Shown piece by piece: positions 8,270 through 15,229 of a stretch of 64,000 nt of DNA. The notes below the pieces were generated by a model. That model was given only the letters and a program-made list of their open reading frames with translations. It did not search any database and was not told the origin of the DNA. The position numbers and the translations under genes were made by a program. The stretch's first letter is position 1. Each line of letters starts with the position of its first letter. Location of the stretch: NCBI RefSeq assembly GCF_009764645.1, contig NZ_RWIM01000078.1, positions 80,194 through 144,193 of the forward strand. Direction: 5' to 3'. This DNA is from Pseudomonas sp. PB106. Lineage in GTDB: Bacteria; Pseudomonadota; Gammaproteobacteria; Pseudomonadales; Pseudomonadaceae.

Positions 8270-8304
8270 GATCAAAAGATCGCAGCCTGCGGCAGCTCCT
8301 ACAG
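8270..8304. repeat. Single REP, GATCGCAGCCTGCGGC type
   Basis: GATCAAAAGATCGCAGCCTG is followed by GGCAGCTCCTACAGGGG. It is the same subtype as the pair at the right end of the window and lies between the two DUF6124 genes. Confidence 0.8.
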
Positions 8305-8371
8305 GGGAGCGGTGTTCATTTGGTAGTCGTTCTTGGAGTGCCTTGTTGGGTGCTTGCTGGAGATTCAGTTG

Positions 8372-8737
8372 ATGTCCGAAACCACACACAATCCGCCGGT
8401 GACAGATCCGGTGTCGCCGTATGAATCGTTTGATTCGAGAAAGCTCCACGCGGCGGCGGAGCGGGCCCTCGATCATTATCTTGTGCCTGAGAAGATCATG
8501 GCCACGCCGTACAGTCCCAGCACTTTGTTCATGGTTAACCCGCAATCCGATACCGAAACCTTGCTGGTCAATGCTTGCGAATCTTTGGCTTCGGCGACGG
8601 TGATGCTGGGTGATTTTGCCGGGATGCTGGAAGGGCCGAATCGCAATACGTTGTTGGGGATTGCGCAGGTGGTGATGCTGGGGGAGTTGGCGGTGAACAA
8701 GGCGTTGGATAACGTCGAGCTGAAGGCCCCGGCTTAG
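8372..8737 (+). CDS. DUF6124-type small protein, second copy
   Basis: This 121-residue protein is paralogous to the gene at 7833. It shares N-P-P near the start, the ETLLVNACESLASAT core and the same spacing to a hydrophobic C-terminal helix (QVVMLGELAVNKAL). The N terminus differs (MSETTHNPP). A TGGAG site lies 9 bases before ATG 8372. The function is unknown. It ends at a strong bidirectional terminator. Confidence 0.78.
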   Translation: MSETTHNPPVTDPVSPYESFDSRKLHAAAERALDHYLVPEKIMATPYSPSTLFMVNPQSDTETLLVNACESLASATVMLGDFAGMLEGPNRNTLLGIAQVVMLGELAVNKALDNVELKAPA

Positions 8738-8769
8738 GAAGGGCAATTCACTTGGTGGCAAAAAAGAAT

Positions 8770-8811
8770 GGGGACGACGTTATTGTCTGAAAATAACGCC
8801 GTCCCCATTTT
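8770..8811. terminator. Bidirectional intrinsic terminator
   Basis: GGGGACGACGTTATT pairs with AATAACGCCGTCCCC, with a T-rich tail on the right (ATTTT) and an A-run on the left. It serves the convergent genes ending at 8737 and 8831. Confidence 0.88.
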
Positions 8812-8830
8812 CGTTTGCGTGGCGGCATCG

Positions 8831-9391
8831 TCAGGTGGCGAGGGAAATCAGCGTATCGATCGCATTAATCGGCACATAAACCAGCGTAATCGCCGCATAC
8901 GCTCTCCGCGACCGCGCCACAAACGCGCAGATCGGCAACACAATCATGATCACGTCCAGCACACCCCAAAGCGCCAGCGGAGAGGCCTGAAACAGCGTGA
9001 CATTGACGATCAGCCCCAGGCACAGATATGTGGACAGCGACAGCAATGCGTATCGCCCATCCTGTTCGAAATACACGCGCAAACCGTTCTGCTCATCCTC
9101 GCTGCGGCTCGGCAGCAACAACGCCGCCGTGACGAACAGCGACAGTGTCAGCATCACCAACAGTAGAAATTCGAGAAACGAGAAGGTCTGTTTCACCGCG
9201 GACAGTGCGTTGGCCGCCCACCAGAATTCCAGCTGCGTGCTAAACAGCATCACCGCCCAGACCAGCGCCACCCAGTCTGGCTTGGCGACGCGGCGGATGC
9301 GGAATACCGTCAGTGCGCCAAGCAGCAGGCGGGTGACGGAGAGCCCGAGGATCATTGAGAGGACGGTGGCGACGATTGGGAAGTTGCTCAT
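8831..9391 (-). CDS. Six-helix membrane protein, unknown
   Basis: This 186-residue protein is almost wholly hydrophobic, with about five to six membrane segments. They include an N-terminal IVATVLSMILGLSVTRLLLG helix and a pair around LEFLLLVMLTLSLFVTAALL. No catalytic motif or named family was recognised. It stands alone between the DUF6124 terminator and a rightward small gene. Confidence 0.75.
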   Translation of the reverse strand: MSNFPIVATVLSMILGLSVTRLLLGALTVFRIRRVAKPDWVALVWAVMLFSTQLEFWWAANALSAVKQTFSFLEFLLLVMLTLSLFVTAALLLPSRSEDEQNGLRVYFEQDGRYALLSLSTYLCLGLIVNVTLFQASPLALWGVLDVIMIVLPICAFVARSRRAYAAITLVYVPINAIDTLISLAT

Positions 9392-9581
9392 CTTGCCTCT
9401 CGTGAACGCGGTTTTGGCTGCACGGGTGTTTTGGGCAGACTAGGTGCGGGCGGGAGGGTCGTCAAACGTGGCGGTGCGGTTGGATTGGCAGAAATCGGCT
9501 GTAGCGCGTGGCTGCGCGGAGGTAATGGATTAGGATGCCCGAAGGCTGGAATGGATCTTCTCGACTAAGGATGTGTGGTTT

Positions 9582-9947
9582 ATGGAATCTGCTTTTTCGC
9601 AAGTCACCGAGCGTTTGCACAACCGCCGGTTTTCCGTGGCGAATAACGCTCAGGGCTTGTCCGATGCGCGCACGGTGTTTCACTACTTCGTCGAAGGCGC
9701 GGCGGTTTGGGGGACTTACGCGGGCGGGCATATTCGCATGGGCAACCAGGTCGGGCGGGTGACCGGGCCGGACAGTATCGAGCTGCTTTATCAGTGCATC
9801 ACCACGGATGGCGAGATTCGCGCGGGTTGGTCGCGGGGCGTGGTGGGGGTTGATGAGGCGGGGCGGACGACGTTGCGGTTTGTGTGGGGTTGGTTGTCGG
9901 GGGCCGAGGGGGGCGGGGAGTCGAGTTATGTTGAGGTGGTCGCGTAG
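9582..9947 (+). CDS. Small protein of the family mislabelled N-acetylglutamate synthase
   Basis: This 121-residue protein has the pattern TVFHYFVEGAAVWGTYAGG ... IRMG ... LLYQCITTDGEIRAGWS. I recognise it from a conserved beta-rich bacterial family often carrying the doubtful name n-acetylglutamate synthase. No acetyltransferase motif is visible, so that name should not be trusted. AAGG sits 11 bases before ATG 9582. A GTG at 9573 is also possible but is too close to the AAGG. Confidence 0.7.
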   Translation: MESAFSQVTERLHNRRFSVANNAQGLSDARTVFHYFVEGAAVWGTYAGGHIRMGNQVGRVTGPDSIELLYQCITTDGEIRAGWSRGVVGVDEAGRTTLRFVWGWLSGAEGGGESSYVEVVA

Positions 9948-9969
9948 CCGACTGGTTTTTAGCTACGCG
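9941..9969. terminator. Possible terminator hairpin between convergent genes
   Basis: CGCGTAGC (9941-9948) and GCTACGCG (9962-9969) are perfect inverted arms around a T-rich loop. They lie across the stop codon and the gap before the convergent TetR gene. A T-tract after the stem is lacking, so function is uncertain. Confidence 0.35.
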
Positions 9970-9980
9970 AGCCCCCGCAA

Positions 9981-10616
9981 TCACTGCAATTCCACCGATG
10001 CCTCACTCACCGCCGCCACATCCCACGTCCGCATCACCTGCGTAATCGCTGCATCAATGCTCTCAATCGGCGTGTCATCCCGAGCGAGGATGGAAATCCC
10101 CTGCAGGAAGCTGTCGAACACCGTCGCCATGGCCGCTGCGTTGGTGTCGTCCGCTAACAAACCTTCACTCACACCCCGCTCAACACACGCAACAATCCCG
10201 GCGCGGGTTCGGGCGCGGGAGTGGGTGAGGGCTTGGGCGACGTGGGCGTTTTCCGGGCTCGGGGCGCTCATGACGCCGAGGGTGACCATGCACCCTTTGG
10301 GGTGGCCGTCGTCGCATTGCATGCGTGCCGATTGGCGCAGGGCGGTTTCGATGGCTTGGCGTGGCGGCAGGGTTTCGTCCCACAGGCATTCGGTGACTTG
10401 GGCGTAGGTCGCCAGGTAACGCTGCACGCATTCGTCGAACAGGGCTTCTTTGGAGCCGAACGCGGCGTAGAAGCTCGGCGCGGAAATGCCGCCGCCCAGT
10501 TCTGTCTTCAACTGTGCGAGGGACGTCGCGTCGTAGCCGTGCTGCCAGAACAATTGCATGGCCTGATCGACGGCGTCGTCGCGATCAAAGGCGCGGGGGC
10601 GACCGGTTCTCGCCAT
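9981..10616 (-). CDS. TetR-family repressor
   Basis: This 211-residue protein has an N-terminal TetR helix-turn-helix (about 10-60: RAFDRDDAVDQAMQLFWQHG ... SFYAAFGSKEALF) and a ligand-binding C-terminal region of the TetR_C type. The start at 10616 (MARTGRPRAF) is fixed by GAGGAG just upstream; an ORF start 19 codons earlier is not needed. It is divergent from an MFS exporter with a 131-base shared control region, so it probably represses that exporter and itself. The inducer is unknown. Confidence 0.88.
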   Translation of the reverse strand: MARTGRPRAFDRDDAVDQAMQLFWQHGYDATSLAQLKTELGGGISAPSFYAAFGSKEALFDECVQRYLATYAQVTECLWDETLPPRQAIETALRQSARMQCDDGHPKGCMVTLGVMSAPSPENAHVAQALTHSRARTRAGIVACVERGVSEGLLADDTNAAAMATVFDSFLQGISILARDDTPIESIDAAITQVMRTWDVAAVSEASVELQ

Positions 10617-10699
10617 CTCTGAAACTCCTCGGAAAGTGATTTGGATACTAGTCGATACATAAGTCGTTGACAACGAGCCTCAGCTGCCGCCAGTATTTT

Positions 10700-10713
10700 A
10701 TATCGATCGGTAT
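10700..10713. promoter_or_regulatory. Candidate TetR operator
   Basis: ATATCGATCGGTAT is a near-palindrome centred on CGATCG between the divergent repressor and exporter starts. A TTGACA at 10667-10672 could be a rightward -35. The assignment rests on symmetry and position alone. Confidence 0.35.
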
Positions 10714-10747
10714 TTAAGTCTGACATTTTGCTCACAAGGAGTATCCC

Positions 10748-11965
10748 GTGACGCCTTCATTGACTCTCTCGGCGGCCCCCAAACGCCTGCCCATCGGCGC
10801 GCTGCTGGCGCTGGCCATGACCGGTTTTATCTGCATCGTCACCGAAACCCTGCCCGCCGGGCTGCTGCCGCTGATCAGTGAAGGCTTGGCGATTTCGCCT
10901 TCGATGGCCGGGCAGATGGTCACCGCGTATGCGCTGGGCTCGGTGCTGGCGGTGATCCCGATGACCATCGCCACGCGCGGCTGGCGTCGGCGCAATGTGT
11001 TGCTGCTGACCATCGTTGGATTTCTGCTGTTCAACTCGATCACGGCGCTGTCGTCGCACTATGGCGTGACGCTGGTGGCGCGCTTTTTTGCGGGGGTGGC
11101 GGCAGGGTTGGCGTGGAGTTTGTTGGCCGGTTATGCGCGGCGGATGGTCGAGCCGGATCAACAGGGCAAGGCGTTGGCGCTGGCCATGGTCGGCACGCCG
11201 ATTGCCTTGTCACTGGGCGTGCCGTTGGGCACCTGGCTGGGCGGGTTGGTCGGGTGGCGTACGACGTTCGGGTTGATGTCGGCCCTGACTTTGATGCTGA
11301 TCGTTTGGGTGTTGGTGAAGGTGCCGGATTATCCGCCGCAGCCTGCGCATCAGCGTCTGTCGCTGCGCCGCGTGTTGACCACGCCGGGTGTGCGGCCAGT
11401 ATTGGCGGTGGTGATCAGCTGGATGCTGGCGCACAACATTCTCTACACCTACATCGCCCCGTTTGTGGCGCCGGCGGGGTTGGCGGATCGCGTGGATCTG
11501 GTGTTGCTGGTGTTTGGTCTCGCGGCGCTGGCGGGGATTTGGCTGACGGCCAAACTGGTTGAACCGCTGTTGCGCAAGACCGTGTTGGTGAGCTTGGTGA
11601 TGTTTGCCTTGGTGTGTGTGGTGTTCGGCTTCTTGGGGCGTGTGCCGGAGGTGATTTATCTCGGCGTGTTGGTGTGGGGATTGAGTTTTGGCGGCGCGGC
11701 GACGCTGTTGCAGACCGCGCTGGCAGATGCGGCGGGGGATGGCGCGGATGTGGCGTTGTCGTTGAATGTGGTGGCGTGGAACAGCGCGATTGCCGGCAGC
11801 GGCGTGGTCGGCGGGGTGTTGCTGGATCGGTGGGGAGTTGCTGCGTTTCCGTGGGCGATGGTGGCGTTGGTCGCGGTTGGGTTTGTGATTGCCTGGAGTG
11901 CTCGCGCGCACGGGTTTAAAGCGGGGCCGCGTGGGGCGGGTGCGGGGGCTGTGGTTGGGCACTGA
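10748..11965 (+). CDS. MFS efflux transporter (DHA1-like)
   Basis: This 405-residue protein has 12 predicted membrane helices. It starts with the sugar-efflux/AraJ-like pattern LLALAMTGFICIVTETLPAG, followed by LLPLISEGLAISPSMAGQMV. The loop 2-3 basic motif (RGWRRRNVL) and the motif-C-like GTPIALSLGVPLGTWLGG are present. The start is GTG 10748 with AAGGAG 6 bases upstream. It pairs with the divergent TetR gene, which suggests inducible export of a drug, sugar or metabolite. The last ~20 residues are Gly/Ala-rich and probably disordered. Confidence 0.88.
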   Translation: MTPSLTLSAAPKRLPIGALLALAMTGFICIVTETLPAGLLPLISEGLAISPSMAGQMVTAYALGSVLAVIPMTIATRGWRRRNVLLLTIVGFLLFNSITALSSHYGVTLVARFFAGVAAGLAWSLLAGYARRMVEPDQQGKALALAMVGTPIALSLGVPLGTWLGGLVGWRTTFGLMSALTLMLIVWVLVKVPDYPPQPAHQRLSLRRVLTTPGVRPVLAVVISWMLAHNILYTYIAPFVAPAGLADRVDLVLLVFGLAALAGIWLTAKLVEPLLRKTVLVSLVMFALVCVVFGFLGRVPEVIYLGVLVWGLSFGGAATLLQTALADAAGDGADVALSLNVVAWNSAIAGSGVVGGVLLDRWGVAAFPWAMVALVAVGFVIAWSARAHGFKAGPRGAGAGAVVGH

Positions 11966-12005
11966 GGTTGAGTGTCAGGTTGATGTGTTTTTGATGGGCT
12001 GACGT

Positions 12006-12034
12006 CATCGCTGGCAAGCCAGCTCCCACAGGGG
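12006..12034. repeat. Single REP, GCTGGCAAGCCAGC type
   Basis: ATCGCTGGCAAGCCAGCTCC is followed by CACAGGGG, downstream of the MFS gene. Confidence 0.8.
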
Positions 12035-12074
12035 TTTGGCTGGGATTGGGATCGGTGGTTTGACGTGACACCTT

Positions 12075-12164
12075 TGTAGGAGTGAGCCTGCTCGCGATGG
12101 CGGCGGGTCAGTCAGCGTTGATGTCGGCTGGACGGACGCTATCGCGAGCAGGCTCACTCCTACA
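12075..12164. repeat. REPIN, GAGCCTGCTCGCGATGG type
   Basis: TGTAGGAGTGAGCCTGCTCG begins the left arm and its inverse, ending TCCTACA, closes the right arm about 90 bases later. It lies just past the lipoprotein stop codon. Confidence 0.9.
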
Positions 12165-12175
12165 AGGATTGTGGT

Positions 12176-12649
12176 CTAGCCCTGCGCTTCATCCTTCAAA
12201 TCATCCAGCGTGTCGACGATCGCCTCATCGCGGTCGGCCATCGCGTCTTGCATGTCTTTGGCGATGGTGGTCTGGATGGTCATGACTTTTTGCGCCAGAT
12301 CGCGGCCCTGTTTCGAGTTGAGGATGATTGCCATGGCTTGTTCGGGATGCTGGTTGGCGCGAATCATCAGATCGAGTTCATCGTTGTCGAAGTGGTCGGC
12401 GTAGATTTCCACGACCATGTCCTTCAAGTCATCGGGATCGATGTTTTCGCGGACGACGTTGCGGATCTGCTCGCGTTCCAGCATCGGGTAGCGCGAGGCG
12501 TAACCGCTGGACACCAGCTCGATCATGGTGCCGTATTGCTTGGTCATTCCACTGGACTCGACCAGTTTCTCGGCCTTGTCCTTGCTACCGCCGCAACCCG
12601 CCAGCGCCACGGCCATCACTACGGCCAGTGTTACTTTTTTCATGCTCAT
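12176..12649 (-). CDS. DUF2059 lipoprotein
   Basis: This 157-residue protein has a lipoprotein signal (VMAVALAGC, lipobox Cys about 19) and a helical DUF2059-like domain rich in charged residues. The start at 12649 has AAGGAC 8 bases upstream; in-frame ATGs two codons on either side are possible. It is probably anchored in the envelope and its role is unknown. It follows the small membrane-protein gene at 12909 by 38 bases and is probably in the same transcript. Confidence 0.8.
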   Translation of the reverse strand: MSMKKVTLAVVMAVALAGCGGSKDKAEKLVESSGMTKQYGTMIELVSSGYASRYPMLEREQIRNVVRENIDPDDLKDMVVEIYADHFDNDELDLMIRANQHPEQAMAIILNSKQGRDLAQKVMTIQTTIAKDMQDAMADRDEAIVDTLDDLKDEAQG

Positions 12650-12687
12650 GAGCATTTGTCCTTGAATGATCTGGAAGTGCAGAAAAC

Positions 12688-12909
12688 TTAGCGGCGACTC
12701 AGCGCGTAGGCGCCGGCGATAATGACCAGCACGACGCCGCCGATGAATGCGCCGAGCGCCGGGAACATCGCCGCCGGCCACATCAGGCCGCGGCCGAGGT
12801 TGTAGGCCAGGCTTGCGTGGGAGTAGTAGGTGCTGAACATCCAGGAGTAGAGCGCGTAGATCAAACCGATGACGAGGTAACCGGAGATGATCTTCCCTTT
12901 GAGCGACAT
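12688..12909 (-). CDS. Small two-helix membrane protein
   Basis: This 73-residue protein has two hydrophobic segments (IISGYLVIGLIYALYSWMF and FPALGAFIGGVVLVIIAGAY) with a short polar link. No family was recognised. It is first in a likely two-gene operon with the DUF2059 lipoprotein; an AAGGAAGA site precedes the ATG. Confidence 0.72.
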   Translation of the reverse strand: MSLKGKIISGYLVIGLIYALYSWMFSTYYSHASLAYNLGRGLMWPAAMFPALGAFIGGVVLVIIAGAYALSRR

Positions 12910-13070
12910 GAAGTCTTCCTTGTGCGGCGGTGAGGCAGGAGATGGATTTTGCGTAACATACTATTTCAGTAGTGGCACATCAATGGCATTTCTGCCTTCG
13001 TCCCCTCGATTCGCTGGCACAAGTGCTTGATAAACCGGTTTTTCCGCAGGTACAGAACGTTGCCAGCGGC

Positions 13071-14126
13071 TTACAAAAGTTTGTTTTCCTGTTGCCACGA
13101 CTGCCGCAGAAACTCGCTGATCTGCGTCGTTACTTGCTGCTGAATCTCTTCCCGTGGCCGCGCATTCTCACCATCGCCACAGATAATCCCGTCGCCCGGC
13201 ACGTCTTCTTCAAGCAACGCCACCGCCCCCGGTTTGCACATTTGCAGGAAGGTGAAGTGGCTGGCGTCGCTGATCTTCACGTAGCGAGTTGAAGCTTGTG
13301 GCAGGCGTTTGGCAAGGTCGGCGGATTCCAATTCAGCCGGCAGCTCCACCGACGGTACGCCAGCCGCAATGACCAGCGTCGGCACTGGCAGATTCGCGAG
13401 GCTTGCATCCGTGAAGCCGCGCGAAAAACCCAGGTCCAACGACACCACAGCGGTAACGCGAATGTCGCGCAAATCGCCCGCCAGGCCTTCTTTCAATTCA
13501 GGTGTGCTGACTGGGTTGATCGTTTTGTAATGGATGCAACTGGCTAACTCTGGGTGGACTTTGCAGTCACTCGCGAACAGGTCAGGGTCGAAACGGGCAC
13601 CGGCGATTTCCATCGCCGTCCAGCCGCCGAGCGAGTGACCGACCACGGCGATTTGCCGTTTTGATACCACGCCGAATTTTTCCGGTTGCGTCGCGACCGC
13701 CTCAATCGCCCGGTGCAAATCGATGGGCCGCTGCCACAACTGCGCCGCTGCCGTCGGGTTGCGGTCATGGGTGGTGGTGCCGGGATGATTGACCGCCGCG
13801 ACGATGTAACCCTGCTGCGCCAACGCACTGGCCAGCCAGGTCTGATTGCCCCAGTTGCCGCGATAACCGTGGGAGAGCACCACCAACGGGTGTTCGCCTA
13901 CGGTCGGTGGCGCGTTGCGCACGGCGGCGGCGCCGACGAAGACTACGTCGTCGGCGATCAATTGTGGTGTGGCGGTGGTGGTGCTTGGATACCAGACGAC
14001 CATCTCCAGCGGACGCTCGTTGTGTGGGTCGGGGAGGGTGGTGGATTGGAAGCCGAGAGCGTTGGTGTCAGCGAGAGCGCTGGTGGTCAAGCAGGTTAGA
14101 AGCAGGACGCCGAGAGCTGTTTTCAT
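13071..14126 (-). CDS. Secreted alpha/beta hydrolase (dienelactone-hydrolase/PAF-AH-like)
   Basis: This 351-residue protein has a cleavable signal peptide (MKTALGVLLLTCLTTSALA). The nucleophile elbow is GHSLGG with S165, an oxyanion strand reads LSHGYRGN, and a late His sits in SDASHFTF. The overall form is that of periplasmic dienelactone-hydrolase-like or PAF-acetylhydrolase-like enzymes, which cleave small esters or amides. The substrate is unknown. The start at 14126 is chosen because it begins the signal peptide and has AAGGAAGA upstream; an upstream in-frame extension lacks both. Its ATG lies 84 bases after the stop of the SseB gene, in the same direction. Confidence 0.82.
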   Translation of the reverse strand: MKTALGVLLLTCLTTSALADTNALGFQSTTLPDPHNERPLEMVVWYPSTTTATPQLIADDVVFVGAAAVRNAPPTVGEHPLVVLSHGYRGNWGNQTWLASALAQQGYIVAAVNHPGTTTHDRNPTAAAQLWQRPIDLHRAIEAVATQPEKFGVVSKRQIAVVGHSLGGWTAMEIAGARFDPDLFASDCKVHPELASCIHYKTINPVSTPELKEGLAGDLRDIRVTAVVSLDLGFSRGFTDASLANLPVPTLVIAAGVPSVELPAELESADLAKRLPQASTRYVKISDASHFTFLQMCKPGAVALLEEDVPGDGIICGDGENARPREEIQQQVTTQISEFLRQSWQQENKLL

Positions 14127-14210
14127 TGGATGGATCTTCCTTGAATGGGGCGGGACTGATTCGGGGCTATTTTGGCGAGCGCGGCGTTGCGGTGGAAAGT
14201 CCTCGGTCAC

Positions 14211-15011
14211 TCACGCTTTACCGATTCCAAAAAACGAACGCAGTTTGCTGCCCCACTTGCGCTCATAGAACGGCGTTGTTTGCGTGAGCATGTAATCGCT
14301 GAGGCCTGATCCATCTTTTTCGATTCGCATCAGATAAACAGGATCGCCATCCGGCGCCGTATCGCCAACCACGCTTCCGGCTTCGCGCATGACCGTCTCT
14401 ATGTCGCCGTCAGCCTCGATGCCAACGATCAGGTGAGGTTTTTCATCCAAGGATGCGTTATGCATCAGCGCCAGAAACGCACGCGTCACGTTCCCGTGTT
14501 TGGCGAGCAACTGCGTGAGCGAGTTGATCATGATGGACGGGTATTGCGACGGCTGCCCCAGTAGCACGGAGGTTTCTTTTTCTACGGTGCAGTCGATGGC
14601 TTTATGAGCCGTCTCGCCGGCCAGCATGTTGCGGACTTCATCCGGGACGAACTCTTTGCCATACGCGGACTTGGGATTGAGGAAAAGCGTGGCGCCGAGG
14701 GTGATTTCGAACAGCGATCTGGCCGCGATCTCCACGTAGCTCTGTTCGCTGTCGATGGCTTTTTGCAGGGTTTGCAATGAAGTGAAGAACGGAATGACAG
14801 GCGCGCCATCCGCTTTTTCCCAATGGGCGATGCTGATGTTGCTGCCGGCTTCGAGGTTGACGTGGCCCTCTGCCTCACCGGCAGTGCCGAGGATGTAAAC
14901 GTTTGAAGTCAACAAGGTGTTGAAGAACTCAGGGCGATGGCCTGGTTCGTCAGCGGCCAGTCTGAGGCTTGTTTCCAGCGGGTTTTCTGTTTGGGTTTCC
15001 ATGCTATTCAT
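14211..15011 (-). CDS. SseB-family protein
   Basis: This 266-residue protein starts with the N-terminal SseB pattern (EFFNTLLTSNVYILG ... PVIPFFTSLQTLQKAI ... LNPKSAYGKEF). Its C-terminal half (LTQLLAKHGNVTRAFLALMH ... IVGIEADGD) matches the SseB_C domain. E. coli SseB overproduction raises serine sensitivity and the molecular role is unknown. The ATG at 15011 is preferred, with an alternative at 15002; the ribosome site is weak. REPs lie directly upstream. Confidence 0.8.
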   Translation of the reverse strand: MNSMETQTENPLETSLRLAADEPGHRPEFFNTLLTSNVYILGTAGEAEGHVNLEAGSNISIAHWEKADGAPVIPFFTSLQTLQKAIDSEQSYVEIAARSLFEITLGATLFLNPKSAYGKEFVPDEVRNMLAGETAHKAIDCTVEKETSVLLGQPSQYPSIMINSLTQLLAKHGNVTRAFLALMHNASLDEKPHLIVGIEADGDIETVMREAGSVVGDTAPDGDPVYLMRIEKDGSGLSDYMLTQTTPFYERKWGSKLRSFFGIGKA

Positions 15012-15080
15012 CCGTGACTCGGTCAAAAACAGGGCAAAGCGTAGATCAAATACATCGACGTTGGTTCGACTGACGCCTTC

Positions 15081-15103
15081 GCGGGCAAGCCCGCTCCCAC
15101 AGG
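15081..15103. repeat. Single REP, GCGGGCAAGCCCGC type
   Basis: GCGGGCAAGCCCGCTCCCAC is followed by AGG, upstream of the SseB gene. Confidence 0.75.
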
Positions 15104-15142
15104 TTTCAGCGTCGGCCACAAAATCTGGGTACAGCGCAATTC

Positions 15143-15180
15143 CCTGTGGGAGCTGGCTTGCCAGCGATGGCGGTGGGTCA
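15143..15180. repeat. Single REP, GCTGGCTTGCCAGC type
   Basis: CCTGTGGGAGCTGGCTTGCC is followed by AGCGATGGCGGTGGGTCA, 40 bases from the preceding REP and of another subtype. Confidence 0.85.
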
Positions 15181-15229
15181 GTCAACTGCTTCGGCACAGA
15201 AAGTCTGCCATCGCCAGTAGGGATATGGC

